DNA of 53,917 nucleotides from the NCBI GenBank assembly GCA_026394315.1, contig JAPKYM010000212.1:1-53917 (forward strand), in the 5' to 3' direction. Source of the stretch: Candidatus Bathyarchaeota archaeon (lineage in GTDB: Archaea > Thermoproteota > Bathyarchaeia > 40CM-2-53-6 > RBG-13-38-9). The translations under genes and the position numbers were made by a program. Below the pieces are notes generated by a model that was not told the origin of the DNA, did not search any database, and saw only the letters and a list, made by a program, of their open reading frames with translations. Position 1 is the stretch's first letter. Each line of letters begins with the position of its first letter. Below are positions 7,892 through 17,394 of the stretch, one piece after another.

Positions 7892-8950
7892 CTACCTGAA
7901 AGAGTTCCAGTATTCTTTCAGAATAGACTTGAGCTTCTTTATCCGTTCTTCGATCTCTTGATTTCTATTCACTTCTTGCCGTGCCTTCAGTTCTACTGGT
8001 AGGCAAGGTAAGTCAGCTAGAGCTGTAACTATGCTGGCTATGGACGCTGGAAGAGCTTCAAGATTGTATCCTCCTTCTAGAACTAGAGCTAGGTTATCCC
8101 TGCAGAACCTATGTGTGAGAACTAGTAACTTCCTCGTAATGTTAGCGTACGTGTAAGATGTGAACTCAAGATTCGCAATTGGATCTGCATAGTGAGCATC
8201 TTGACCTGCAGATACTGTGATAAACTCAGGTCTAAACTCTTCCACCAGTGGTGATACTATCTCAGCCAAGATCCGGTCGTAAACATCGCCCGATGTCCCC
8301 GCTGGCAATGGGAGATTAACATTGAAACCTCTTCCTTCCCCCTCACCAATCTCTTCCATATATCCTGTCCCTGGGTAGAGCGGCATCTGGTGGGTAGAGA
8401 AGTAGAGAACTGTAGGGTCTCCATAGAAAATATCCTGAGTTCCATTACCGTGATGAACGTCCCAATCTATAATCATGAAACGCTTTAGGCCAAATTTTCT
8501 CCTCAGATGCTCGATCATCACACAGACATTGTTGAAGTAGCAGAAGCCGCCACCATAGCCTCTTCCAGCATGATGTCCAGGAGGACGAACTAGGGCAAAG
8601 GAGTTTTTCACTTCTCCTCGGATTATGATTTCTCCAGCCTGGATAGCCCCTCCGGCACTCAGTCTAGCAATTTCATATGTTTCAGTTTGAACAGGTGTGT
8701 CGAGTGTGAGTACTCCCCCGCGTTTGCTAAGTGACTGAATCTCTTGGACATAATCCTCTATGTGGACAGCTGTTAGATCCTCTATTGTTGCTGGCTTGGG
8801 CGCGAACAGTTGTATCTCTGGATTGTCAAGCAAACCCGCTCTTCTAAGATATTCAATAGTTGTGCTAATTCTTTCTGGCTTCTCTGGGTGATCTTGCCCT
8901 AGATTGTGCCTGATGTAGTCAGGATGGTATACCAGCCCAGTTGTAGGCAT
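7892..8950 (-). CDS. Histone deacetylase/acetoin utilisation family deacetylase
   Basis: The 352-residue protein has the arginase-like fold signature of class I/II deacetylases: HPEKPERIS near residue 22, RPPGHHAG, GFCYFNNV, DWDVHHGNGTQ (Zn ligand Asp/His and catalytic region), PLYPGTGY, and LEGGYN near the C-terminus. The usual SAGFDAHxxDP segment reads SAGQDAHYADPIANLEF, with Gln in place of the usual Phe. The family removes acyl groups from lysines or polyamines. In archaea, candidate targets include Alba, which is encoded at 37.6 kb, but no link is shown here. It sits between the lhr remnant and RPA on the same strand. Confidence 0.9.
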   Translation of the reverse strand: MPTTGLVYHPDYIRHNLGQDHPEKPERISTTIEYLRRAGLLDNPEIQLFAPKPATIEDLTAVHIEDYVQEIQSLSKRGGVLTLDTPVQTETYEIARLSAGGAIQAGEIIIRGEVKNSFALVRPPGHHAGRGYGGGFCYFNNVCVMIEHLRRKFGLKRFMIIDWDVHHGNGTQDIFYGDPTVLYFSTHQMPLYPGTGYMEEIGEGEGRGFNVNLPLPAGTSGDVYDRILAEIVSPLVEEFRPEFITVSAGQDAHYADPIANLEFTSYTYANITRKLLVLTHRFCRDNLALVLEGGYNLEALPASIASIVTALADLPCLPVELKARQEVNRNQEIEERIKKLKSILKEYWNSFR

Positions 8951-9005
8951 CCCTGAAGCCTCGAAGGTGGACAGAGTAGTTATATGCTCTTAACGTTTTC
9001 ACAAC

Positions 9006-11910
9006 TTAATCCCAGAAAAGTCTGGTGCGCTGATATTCCCTCTCGGCCTTTAATATCTCCGAATATAATTCGGCTTCGCTGTGAACGTATTGTCTGAGAA
9101 TACGTGCTGCTGTTGCGGGTCCAACCCCTCTTGCAGCCATAGTTAGTATAGCCTTTCTTCCCGCTGTCTGTACTAGTCCCGCAGATCTCCAAGCTCTTCT
9201 CCACTGGTCCTCCTCTTCTAGGGTCAGCTTCGCATTGTTTTTCTTCTTAGTCGCTATTGTTAGAAGTTCATTGTCGCCGTGGTAGGCAACCGCTATCAAT
9301 GTTGATCTACATTTGAGGCATCTTATGACCTCGGATAGAGTCTTGACTGCTCTCACACTCTCCCAGTCAGCATTAAAGATGCCAGACCAATCTAACCGTT
9401 GTTGATAGAAGCCTTTCCTTTACTATTTCGGCTAGTGGTTAGGTTGGCAATGCGGGTCTGAGGAGATTATATGGGATAATCTTATTGATTATCGGTAGGG
9501 CAAAAGGTGAACAACTCATTCCCTTTGCTCTACTGCCTTTACTTTTATCTCTCCAGCGATGATTTTCTGAATTACTCTTATCGTGTTCGGGATGTCCAGC
9601 TTCTCTAAGTAGATCTCGCGCTGCGCCTCATGGTTTATTGGGGTTCCCCTGAATCTTTCAACGAGCAGTTTGGCTCTCCGAATCTTAGTCTGCCTTCGAT
9701 TCAACTGCTCCGAACCTCTTTGCTATGTGCCAATGCCTCCACGCAAAGAGCTCTGTGCTCTCAACTGCGCTGCCTATTATTGTCGAAACCTCATCTGGGC
9801 TCAGTTTCAGAAGTTCATTGGCAAGACTATTCGGATCTAGTTTCACAGGTGTCACTATAGCGATTCTGTAAGCGTCCACCTGAGTGAGAATGTTTAGTCC
9901 AGATTTGGCCTGCAGTAGAGTGGCTAGTATCAAAGCTAGAGTTTCATTGACTAGGTTACCGAAACATGCATGGATCACTATACAGTTTTCAAAACGTTCA
10001 ATGACTATCTGATCATTTGTTGGCAAGGGATAATCTCGGATATGAGTCTCGACTGTTTCCTTGACTCTTGACGTAGCATTGTCATTGATGTCAAGGTTCT
10101 TCGAGAGTTTTTGGAGTTCCTCACTAGAATCTACGGCCCTCGAGAAGGTGTCTCGAAGTCTGCCTACTTGCATAGCAACCTCATGCTCGACTGGTATTAT
10201 CTCCCCTTCCCAGCTAGGTATCGCTTTCAGAGTCGGTGCTGATGCTTCGACCTCTACACTTAGTTTGTCATCATCGACACATATGACGCGCCAAGTGCTC
10301 CCGTGCATGATAAATTCTGTACCAGTATGGCATCGCCTTGCCACAAACTCCTGATCGAGCGTTCCGAGGTGCCTTTTCAAAGCGAAATCGAACACTTTGT
10401 ACTTCTTTACATCTGGTATCATTGACAGATTCTCATAGTAGTATTTGTGTATTCTCGGAAACTTGGTGTATAGGATCTCAGCGGTCATTCTCACGATTCT
10501 CTGTTGTTGAAGCTGTTGGATGACACTAGAATGTTTTTGGCTCAAGATTTCCGTAGGGATACGCTCCTCTCACAATGTTGTATGCTTCATCCAAAGCTAT
10601 CTTTCTTGTATCTAGGATTAAACCTACAATTTGGTGGGCCAGAACATCCAACGCATTATAATGTATCTTGAGTTCCTCAAGTTGACCCTTCTTAGCACGG
10701 CTTACCAGTACTGCTGACTCTAGTATGTCATCAGCCCACGTTGTAATTATGTGTCCGCGTGGTGAAGAGGTTAGTTGATGACCACTCCTCCCTATCCTTT
10801 GGATCATTCTGGTGGCTTCTCTCGGAGACATGTACTGGATTACAAGATCTACTGTTCCTACATCTATTCCTAGTTCAAGGGACGATGTGCAGATTACACC
10901 TTTGACTTTACCTTCTTGAAATTCTGCCTCAACTTGCTCCCTTATTTCTCTGGATAGTGAATCGTGGTGAACCTTCACGAGAATCTTGCAGCCTATTGCA
11001 TTTATTTGTGAACCTAGCGCTTCTGCATGTTCCCTTGTATTTGTGAATACGAGTGTTGAACGTTGCTCAGAGATGAGCTCACATATTCTTCTTACGCGAC
11101 CAACTGTTGCTGGTGGAATGCCTAGATTCTTTGCATCATCGTAGTCGCTTTTACTTGGATTCACATGTTCGACTTTGACGTCCAAGTTGCGGAGTTCAGC
11201 AGACTTCAGTATACGTGCTTCGCCTGATGAACCGGTGAGAAACTTTGATATCTTCTCAGCCTCACCAACGGTTGCAGAAAGCCCTACTCGTTGAAAATCG
11301 TGGCCAACCAGTCTACGGAGTCTCTCAAGAGCTACTGAAAGCTGTACTCCCCTTTTGTCTGTTGCAAGTTCATGGATCTCGTCAACAATTAGCCATCTAA
11401 CATTTCTTAGATGTTCTTTCATCCTCTTGCCTGGAAGTATTGCCTGTAATGTTTCGGGAGTTGTAATCAGCATATCAGGTGGTGACTTCGCCTGTTTTGC
11501 TCTTGCAGTCGTTGGGGTATCTCCATGTCTAATCTGGATGTCTAGCCCAAGATCCTTGCCACTTTCAAGAAGCCTTCTCAATAGGTCGCGGTTGAGCGCC
11601 CTGAGAGGTGTTACGTATAGTATACTTACTCCTTTGAGCTTCTTTGAGATTTGATTCGACAGATAGAGATTGAATATTGGAAGAATAGCTGCCAGAGTTT
11701 TGCCTGTTCCAGTGGGAGCGATAAGAAGAACGTTTTGCCTTTCAATATGTCTGGAATCGCAAGCTTCTGAATCTCGCTCGCTTCTGCTATCCCGTACCTT
11801 TGAATTTGTCGTCTGAGAGGCTCTTCCAGTAACCCAAATACGTTCTCAGCCATCAAGCTGTCTCCAGTGATCTCTAGGTCGATGGTGCCTCCTAATGACT
11901 CAACTAGCAA
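9006..11910 (-). pseudogene. lhr: Lhr-type superfamily 2 helicase, broken by five frameshifts and one stop
   Basis: Read across frames, the locus encodes a complete archaeal Lhr-type ATP-dependent DNA helicase of about 970 residues. Pieces in order are EPLRRQIQRYG, LIAPTGTGKT (Walker A), TPLRAL, TTPETLQAIL, VDEIHELA (DEIH box), LSATVGE, VFTNTREHAE, HHDSLSR, TSSLELGIDVG, QRIGRSGHQ, AYPYGNL, RFRGTP and a terminal RTRLFWD. Frame changes fall at about 11735 (one A short), 10545 (one base extra), 9690, 9518 and 9390, and a TAA interrupts at 9439-9441. Residues on both sides of each break remain conserved, so decay is recent or the sequence is wrong here. Lhr helicases act in repair and fork restart. 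As written no functional product is possible. Confidence 0.85.
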
Positions 11911-12045
11911 TAGTGCAAAGGATAAACGTTCACTTCATGAGCAAAGCCACAAGGTAGCCTGTTCAGAGCACGCGCTAAGTCACTTGGTGTGTGCTATTGT
12001 TCTGTAATGAACTTCTACTGGTTACTAAGCCGCTTTCCAGATTCG

Positions 12046-12462
12046 CTAACGAACTATAAGCACTGGACATGGTGCGTGGTGACTCACACTGTTGCTTACA
12101 CTTCCCAAGAGAAACCTCTTCGCTCCGCTCAAGCCCCGACTTCCAATGATAATCAAGTCACTTCCCTCTTCCTTAGCGATATTGATTATTGTGTCGGCAA
12201 CTTGACCAGTCTCAAGTCTAGTTGAGGCTTTTACACCTAAAGACTCGACAATATTCTTTGTATTCTCAAGTACTTTACGTCCCGATTCCTCAAGAGGACG
12301 GTAGTCAATAATCCCAGCCTCAACCCCTAATATTATTGGAGGTGGAATGACACATAACAAAGTCATCTCGGAGCCATACTTCTCAGAGACACTGCAGGCA
12401 TATCTGACGCCCTGATCGGAACTCTTGGAACCGTCAACCGGGACAAGGAGTTTCTTCATCAT
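12046..12462 (-). CDS. Universal stress protein, UspA family
   Basis: The protein of about 138 residues has the UspA nucleotide-binding fold. It begins MMKKLLVPVDGSKSSDQ, and the C-terminal part contains DLIIIGSRGLSGAKRF and LLGSVSNSVSHHAPCPVLIV. The spacing G-x2-G-x9-G-S is the ATP-binding version of the family. I prefer the Met pair at 12459-12462 over an upstream Met at 12486, since the extra eight residues do not fit the fold. Such proteins are cytosolic dimers induced by stress. No operon partner is evident. Confidence 0.88.
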   Translation of the reverse strand: MMKKLLVPVDGSKSSDQGVRYACSVSEKYGSEMTLLCVIPPPIILGVEAGIIDYRPLEESGRKVLENTKNIVESLGVKASTRLETGQVADTIINIAKEEGSDLIIIGSRGLSGAKRFLLGSVSNSVSHHAPCPVLIVR

Positions 12463-12639
12463 TACAGCATCAACATTAATCTCCACGTAGACTAGTGAAA
12501 AGCCTTACCTTTCCATTCAACAATCGTGATTGATTGTCCGGTTTTGCGCTTTTGATGCCCGCGCTCTATTAATGAAAGGTATGATCTTCACCGTAAGCCA
12601 TTTATTTGCACCATATTACTCGCTACGTGGTGATATCTA

Positions 12640-13710
12640 ATGAAAAGGTACGACATCGGCATAATGTTCGCGAACGATGAAGAGCAAGATCGACCGATGG
12701 ACCGAGACACATGGCTCCGTGAATGCTTCCCCGAGTGGGGAACTTACCTCAACAGACAAATAGAAGCTGAGAAGGTCGACAAAGGTAAGCTTGTGCTCTG
12801 GTGGTTCGGTGCATGCGCATTCTACATCAAGACTCCAGGAGATGCCAACGTTCTCATCGATAACTACAGTGGTCCATCCCTTTACATCACATATGAGGGT
12901 GGTGGTGGACCTGTAAGGATGAATGGTGCAGAGCGACAAGAATGGATGAGATGTAACCCGCATGTAATAGACCCGTGGGCATTCACGAAAGTAGATGTAC
13001 TGCTATCAACTCACCTGCACAACGATCACTGTGATATCTATACGATAAAGCCACTGATCAAGAATACAAAATGTCTGTTCGTGGGTGCACCCGCATCCTG
13101 TAAAATGTTTGAGATGTATGGAGTTCCAAAAGACAGAATCTTGCGGATGAAGCCAGGGGACAAACATAAGATCAAAGATACCATTATCAAAGCCACGAAA
13201 TCCACAGACTTCTGCGCGCTAAGAGGCGGCGAAGTTAGGCCCGGAAAGACAATAGATGAAGTTGGTCTGAACTACCTAATTGAAACCCCAGCTGGAAACA
13301 TATACCATGCTGGCGATTCTTCATACCACGACTACTACTACAGAGTTGGCAGTGAAAACAAGGTTGACATGGCCCTAATCAACTGTGGAGACAGCCCACC
13401 CAGTTTCACAGATAAAATGTCTTTCGCAGACGCTGCAAGAGTAGCAAACCAGCTGCGAGCTAAGGTTCTCATACCAATGCACTATGATAACTGGGCAATA
13501 GCCGAGGGTGATCCAGCGGAGCTCGAAGTTATAGTGAAAATGAAGTACCCACATCTTAAGACATTCATCATGAAATGGGGCGGACGGTTCGAGTGGCCGA
13601 CAGATGCGGACAAAGGAAGATACATATACCCAAGACAAGAGGAGAGAGCTAGACCCGAACTATCATGGGAGTACGGAGACAAGCCACGCGTAAAACTTGT
13701 TGTGGAGTAA
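12640..13710 (+). CDS. UlaG-like metallo-beta-lactamase-fold lactonase
   Basis: The 356-residue protein is strikingly similar in layout to L-ascorbate-6-phosphate lactonase UlaG. Shared parts are the N-terminal TWLRECFPEWGTYLNRQIE, LWWFGACAFYIKT, the metal site STHLHNDHCD, GVPKDRI ... MKPGD, HAGDSSYHDYYY, IPMHYDNWA and FIMKWGGRFEWP. UlaG hydrolyses the lactone ring in anaerobic ascorbate use with a divalent metal. No other ula-type gene (phosphotransferase, decarboxylase, epimerases) is in this window, so the true substrate may be a different sugar lactone or phosphoester. It is monocistronic with AT-rich flanks. Confidence 0.85.
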   Translation: MKRYDIGIMFANDEEQDRPMDRDTWLRECFPEWGTYLNRQIEAEKVDKGKLVLWWFGACAFYIKTPGDANVLIDNYSGPSLYITYEGGGGPVRMNGAERQEWMRCNPHVIDPWAFTKVDVLLSTHLHNDHCDIYTIKPLIKNTKCLFVGAPASCKMFEMYGVPKDRILRMKPGDKHKIKDTIIKATKSTDFCALRGGEVRPGKTIDEVGLNYLIETPAGNIYHAGDSSYHDYYYRVGSENKVDMALINCGDSPPSFTDKMSFADAARVANQLRAKVLIPMHYDNWAIAEGDPAELEVIVKMKYPHLKTFIMKWGGRFEWPTDADKGRYIYPRQEERARPELSWEYGDKPRVKLVVE

Positions 13711-13990
13711 ATCCACAACATCCCTTCTGTTTCTAGACCGACTTTACTGCTAAGTATTAGAATATACAAGTTTATGACTATTACGGTCACAGTTGGCGAC
13801 TCAACTCTCGTAAATATACAAGAACTATATCATGTATCGGACGTTGCTTCATAAGCTGTTGACATGAATGTGCTTAGAAGAGCGTGACTTAATAACCTAT
13901 TTTATTAATTAATTTACATAAAATAGCTACATACAATTACAATCCAAGTTCCACGGTTTATTAGTCACATATAACCAAGCGAAGGGGCGC
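13711..13990. other. Intergenic region with a 9-bp inverted repeat
   Basis: This 280-bp AT-rich gap separates the UlaG-like gene from ybaK. It contains a perfect inverted repeat, CTATTTTAT at 13897-13905 and ATAAAATAG at 13918-13926, with a 12-bp AT-only-like spacer. It could be an operator for ybaK or part of a terminator for the upstream gene. I see no ORF or RNA gene in it. Confidence 0.4.
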
Positions 13991-14452
13991 GTGAACAGAA
14001 TGAAGCTGGAAGAGTATCTAGAAAAAAACAACATTTGGCATCGCTTTGTGAGCAAAACTGAGACAATTCATACTGCCGATGCGGCAAAGGCAGCTGGTGT
14101 AGAGCTTAACAAGGTCACCAAGAACCTCGTCTCACTAGCCAACACAGGCGAACACGTCCTATTGATAGTACCTGGAAGTAGAAAGGTTGACCTAAAACAG
14201 GCTGCTAGTTCCATCGGTGTTGAGGGTATACAATTAGTGTCATTCGAAGAGGCTGAGAAAATCAGTGGGTATCCTCCTGGAGGTACTCCTTCGGTAGCTC
14301 ACAAGAATAAAATGAGGGTTGTAGTGGAGAAGAGTCTACTCAATTATGACACAGTATTCTGTGGCGGAGGTTCTCGAGATAGGTTGCTAGAACTCCGTGT
14401 TCAAGATATCGTAAGATTAAACGATGCTGTAGTTGAGACCATCACTCAATGA
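13991..14452 (+). CDS. YbaK/ProX-type aminoacyl-tRNA deacylase
   Basis: The 153-residue protein is a YbaK-domain deacylase, a trans-editing enzyme that hydrolyses mischarged tRNAs such as Cys- or Ala-tRNA(Pro). Visible family features are HTADAAKAAGVELNKVTKNLV, LLIVPGSRKVDLKQAA, the GYPPGGTPSVAH motif (active-site GGxxP loop), and FCGGGSRDRLLEL near the end. The start is GTG or ATG at the 5' edge (MNRMKLEEYLE); the second Met is equally possible. It precedes a tRNA-Ser gene by about 50 bp on the same strand, so a translation-related pairing is plausible but unproven. Confidence 0.88.
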   Translation: MNRMKLEEYLEKNNIWHRFVSKTETIHTADAAKAAGVELNKVTKNLVSLANTGEHVLLIVPGSRKVDLKQAASSIGVEGIQLVSFEEAEKISGYPPGGTPSVAHKNKMRVVVEKSLLNYDTVFCGGGSRDRLLELRVQDIVRLNDAVVETITQ

Positions 14453-14522
14453 ATATCTCCCATTCTAAAAAGGATTTAACGCTGCATGAATAGGTATTCT
14501 TTCAGCCGGGGTGGCAGAGTGG

Positions 14523-14538
14523 CAAAACAATAAGTGGG
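14523..14538 (+). other. Putative non-canonical tRNA intron in the D-loop
   Basis: These roughly 16 bases interrupt the D-loop between GAGTGG and CCAA. The boundary is ambiguous because AGTGG is repeated at 14518-14522 and 14533-14537. Removing 15 or 16 nt restores a normal D-arm. No clean bulge-helix-bulge structure could be drawn, so this may instead be a small tandem-duplication-type insertion. Confidence 0.5.
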
Positions 14539-14557
14539 CCAATGCGCCGGACTCGAG

Positions 14558-14573
14558 AACGCCACGTCAACAT
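14558..14573 (+). other. Putative tRNA intron at canonical position 37/38
   Basis: A 16-nt insertion lies between G37 and A38. The anticodon stem forms a 5-bp outer helix. Three-base bulges AG^A (14556-14558) and AT^A (14572-14574) are each preceded by four bases, and ACG/CGT (14559-14561 with 14565-14567) makes an inner helix. This is 3-4-3 BHB geometry, although only two of the four central pairs are Watson-Crick. Confidence 0.65.
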
Positions 14574-14645
14574 ATCCGGTTCTCCTCACGGAGAGCAGGG
14601 GTTCAAGTCCCCTCCCCGGCGCCTAATCAGCATTATCAGAGATTA

Positions 14646-15965
14646 CTACTCAAGCGATTTGGTCAAGTTTACGTCTTTTACCAAGACGTATGGAGTTAGA
14701 GTCGGAAATTCAACCTCCCACCACTTTACCCAATACTGCTTATCTGACAGACAAGAGATGTTTCTCAGTAATCGCGGGAGGTTCTCACTGATCCTTAAGC
14801 CCTTTAGAGACTGGACTATCTCACCGTCAGCAACACGGAATATGCCGTCCCTGCAGACTGTTGAGAAGTCACCAGTTCTGTAATTCTGAAATCTCGTGTA
14901 CCAGTTGTTCGTTATGAAGATACCGTTATCGAGATCACTAAACAATCCCTCTTCGCTAGCACCTCCTCGCTCAACAATGATATTCCATGGCTGAGGTACA
15001 ATCCAGCCTGCGTTTGCTGTACTGCGCCTACCGAACTTCTTAGCGGTTGAGGAGTTGTGAAGAAAACTCTGAAGAACTCCATTCTTTATGACGATTGTTT
15101 TCTGGGTCGGTACGCCTTCGTCATCAAATGCTCTTGAATTCAAACCATCGCTCAGCGTCCCGTCATCAACGAGAGTGAGACTCTTGGAAGCCACCCTCTT
15201 TCCTAACATGCCTGCCATAAACGAGAGTCCCGCATCAACGTTGAAGGCAGACGCAGCAGATATCACGTCATTCATGAGATTGGCAACGACATTCGGTCCA
15301 AGAATCACATCGTACTTCCCTGGTTTGCCTTCGAAAGGGTTGACTGCTTTCTTAGCTATCTCAGCCGCTGCCTTGCCAGCTTGTTCAGGATGAAAATCCT
15401 TCTCTGATCTTGCACATGAGTTGGATTGACCTGAGGCCTCGATGCCAGAGAAAGCTCGAACGGAGATCTCCAGAGAAGACAAGCTGTCATTTCCTGACGC
15501 TCCTGCTGAGGTCTCTATTCCTATACTTGAACTTCTGAAAAACAGACTGCCAGCGACTCTGTCGGCACCACTAGAAACAGCACTTGAGATGGCGTCCTTC
15601 ACATACTTTACTAAGTTGGAGCTCTGAACGGAGAGACCGGCCTGTGGAGACCTATACTTGAATGGGCCTGCTGGAAGACTTACATAGTTTTTATTTGGTC
15701 TAGTTGTTTTCGCGATTTTTAGAAGTTGGCTGATTGATTGCTTCATCGAACCTTCGGAGAGATCCTCTATTACGCCTATTGCGACCTTTTTCCTAATAGA
15801 AACCATGACGCATATTGTGGTGGAACGCCAAGATTGACTTACCGTGACCTCATTATTTGCGAATCGTATCATTCTTGCGTCTTCTCTAACATAGGTGGCA
15901 GCTACGTTATCTGCTCCTCCTCGCTTGCCTTCTCTGACTGCTAATGAAGCTAGACTGTTCTCCAA
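14646..15965 (-). CDS. tldE: TldE/PmbA family protein, non-catalytic partner of TldD
   Basis: The 439-residue protein belongs to the TldD/TldE (PmbA) family and lacks the HExxxH metal motif seen in its neighbour, as expected for the TldE subunit. Recognisable segments are VILGPNVVANLMND, RAFDDEGVPTQKTIVIKNG, QSFLHNSSTAKKFG, GIFITNNWYTRFQNYRTGDFS and DGEIVQSLKGLRIS. TldD/TldE form a heteromeric metalloprotease that degrades unfolded or modified peptides. It lies four bases downstream of tldD, so the pair is surely one operon. Its 3' end faces the tRNA-Ser gene. Confidence 0.92.
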   Translation of the reverse strand: MENSLASLAVREGKRGGADNVAATYVREDARMIRFANNEVTVSQSWRSTTICVMVSIRKKVAIGVIEDLSEGSMKQSISQLLKIAKTTRPNKNYVSLPAGPFKYRSPQAGLSVQSSNLVKYVKDAISSAVSSGADRVAGSLFFRSSSIGIETSAGASGNDSLSSLEISVRAFSGIEASGQSNSCARSEKDFHPEQAGKAAAEIAKKAVNPFEGKPGKYDVILGPNVVANLMNDVISAASAFNVDAGLSFMAGMLGKRVASKSLTLVDDGTLSDGLNSRAFDDEGVPTQKTIVIKNGVLQSFLHNSSTAKKFGRRSTANAGWIVPQPWNIIVERGGASEEGLFSDLDNGIFITNNWYTRFQNYRTGDFSTVCRDGIFRVADGEIVQSLKGLRISENLPRLLRNISCLSDKQYWVKWWEVEFPTLTPYVLVKDVNLTKSLE

Positions 15966-15969
15966 CGCT

Positions 15970-17394
15970 TTAGAGCCCTCCTAATCTGACCTTTCTCAGC
16001 CTAATGTCTGGGCCGCCTGTCCAGACAGGTGCCCCCTGTTGGGGATCTCCTTTCCCACAAGTTGCGGCAGTAAAGGAAAGATCCCTGCCAACTGCATCAA
16101 CACTTTCGTAGAGGCGGGGCGTAGTTATCTCTAGAACCGGGTTCCGTACAAGATGCGCAAGTTTGCCTTTCTTAATCAAGTAAGCTTCTAAACCGACATA
16201 TCGTTGGCTGAATCTTCGATCGTCTATGTTCCACTCCATGAAACTCTTGATGTAGACTCCTTTTGGTATTGACTCCAACAGCTCTTCAAAACGGTGATCT
16301 CCTCTATCCATGTATGTGTTGGACATCCGGATTATCGGTTCTCGGCTATAGGAGATCGTCCTTGCCGCTCCATTGCTTTCGATACCAAGTTCCGCAGAAG
16401 TTTCTCTGTTGTGTAAGAAGGTATTCACTATTCCTCTTCTTATGAGTTCGCGACGTCTGACTTTGACCCCCTCATCATCATAGAGATTGTAACCATATGA
16501 TTGCGGGATTGTTGGGTCATCAACAACCGTGACCTGAGAGCTTCCGATTCTCTTTCCCAGCATCTCAGTGCTAACGAAGGATTCGCCAGCTGCGGCAGCT
16601 TCACGCCCAAGTATTCTATCAGCTTCGAATGGATGGCCGCATGATTCATGGGATACTATTCCAACGACTTCGCTTCCTAAAACTACATCCAGCACATTCT
16701 TAGGAGGCTTTCTTCCTTCGCTTAGGATTGAGGCGAGAATATCAGCTTCCTCTGATGCAAGTTCAATTAGATTCCAAGCTGAGACAGCTTCCCAACCTGA
16801 ACTCGCTCCTTTCTTATTGAACCGTTGAACGGTTCCTTTGCCTGGGCTGTATGCAGTTACGATATAGGAGAAGGCTATTCTTGGAATCTTCGAGGTTATG
16901 AATGTGCCCTCGCTGTTTAGAAATGTTTGTTCGTTGATTGTTTCGCTTAGGGTCAAAATCCTGGCAGGGAACTTGACCCCTCTTCTAGGTTTGAAACACT
17001 TGTCCGCCTCAAGAATAAGCTTAAGCCTATCCTCCATACCCACAGACGTCAATTTCTGTTTCTGTTGGACTTCCCATTTGTCTCTATTAGTTTTCACATT
17101 AGAAAGGACGGTGGGTTTCCTCAAGGTTTCTGCAGCAACACGTGCCATGGTCGCAGCCGTTAGTACGGTTTCTGTGACATTGCTTTTGCTGAGTTCATTT
17201 GTTGATGCGAATACTAATGAGCCATTGATTATCAACCTTATACCTATACCTAGTTCAGTGAGAAAGGCCGAGAATTGAGGTTCGCCGTTCTTTATGGAGG
17301 TTGAGCGGCTCACGAGCTTCTGTATCCTAGCTTCCGAATATGTTGAACCTAAGCTTCCAGCGTAGTCAACAACGAATCTCGCGATATCTTCCAA
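15970..17394 (-). CDS. tldD: TldD metalloprotease
   Basis: The 474-residue protein is the catalytic TldD subunit. The zinc motif HESCGH followed by PFEAD lies near residue 250, then GSSQVTVVDDPTIPQSYGYNLYDDEG, VNTFLHNRETS, MSNTYMDRGD and the C-terminal GKGDPQQGAPVWTGGP with a conserved-type Cys in TCGKG. In bacteria the TldD-TldE complex cleaves peptides threaded into its cavity and matures some peptide toxins; archaea carry the pair widely. The start is at 17394, and tldE follows after 4 bp. The 290-bp upstream gap is AT-rich, separates this gene from the divergent polB, and probably holds both promoters. Confidence 0.93.
   Translation of the reverse strand: MEDIARFVVDYAGSLGSTYSEARIQKLVSRSTSIKNGEPQFSAFLTELGIGIRLIINGSLVFASTNELSKSNVTETVLTAATMARVAAETLRKPTVLSNVKTNRDKWEVQQKQKLTSVGMEDRLKLILEADKCFKPRRGVKFPARILTLSETINEQTFLNSEGTFITSKIPRIAFSYIVTAYSPGKGTVQRFNKKGASSGWEAVSAWNLIELASEEADILASILSEGRKPPKNVLDVVLGSEVVGIVSHESCGHPFEADRILGREAAAAGESFVSTEMLGKRIGSSQVTVVDDPTIPQSYGYNLYDDEGVKVRRRELIRRGIVNTFLHNRETSAELGIESNGAARTISYSREPIIRMSNTYMDRGDHRFEELLESIPKGVYIKSFMEWNIDDRRFSQRYVGLEAYLIKKGKLAHLVRNPVLEITTPRLYESVDAVGRDLSFTAATCGKGDPQQGAPVWTGGPDIRLRKVRLGGL

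Larger units (their letters stand above)
14505..14621 (+). tRNA. tRNA-Ser(CGA) with two short insertions
   Basis: After removing two insertions, a class II tRNA folds well. The acceptor stem is GCCGGGG/CCCCGGC with discriminator G at 14621. The D-stem is GCA/TGC, the anticodon stem CCGGA/TCCGG with loop CTCGAGA, the long variable arm TCTCC/GGAGA, and the T-arm AGGGG-TTCAAGT-CCCCT. Anticodon CGA plus the long variable arm indicates serine. One insertion of 15-16 nt lies in the D-loop (about 14522-14538) and one of 16 nt between positions 37 and 38 (14558-14573). The 3' end reads GCC then T, so CCA is not encoded. It ends 25 bp from the convergent tldE stop. Confidence 0.85.
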
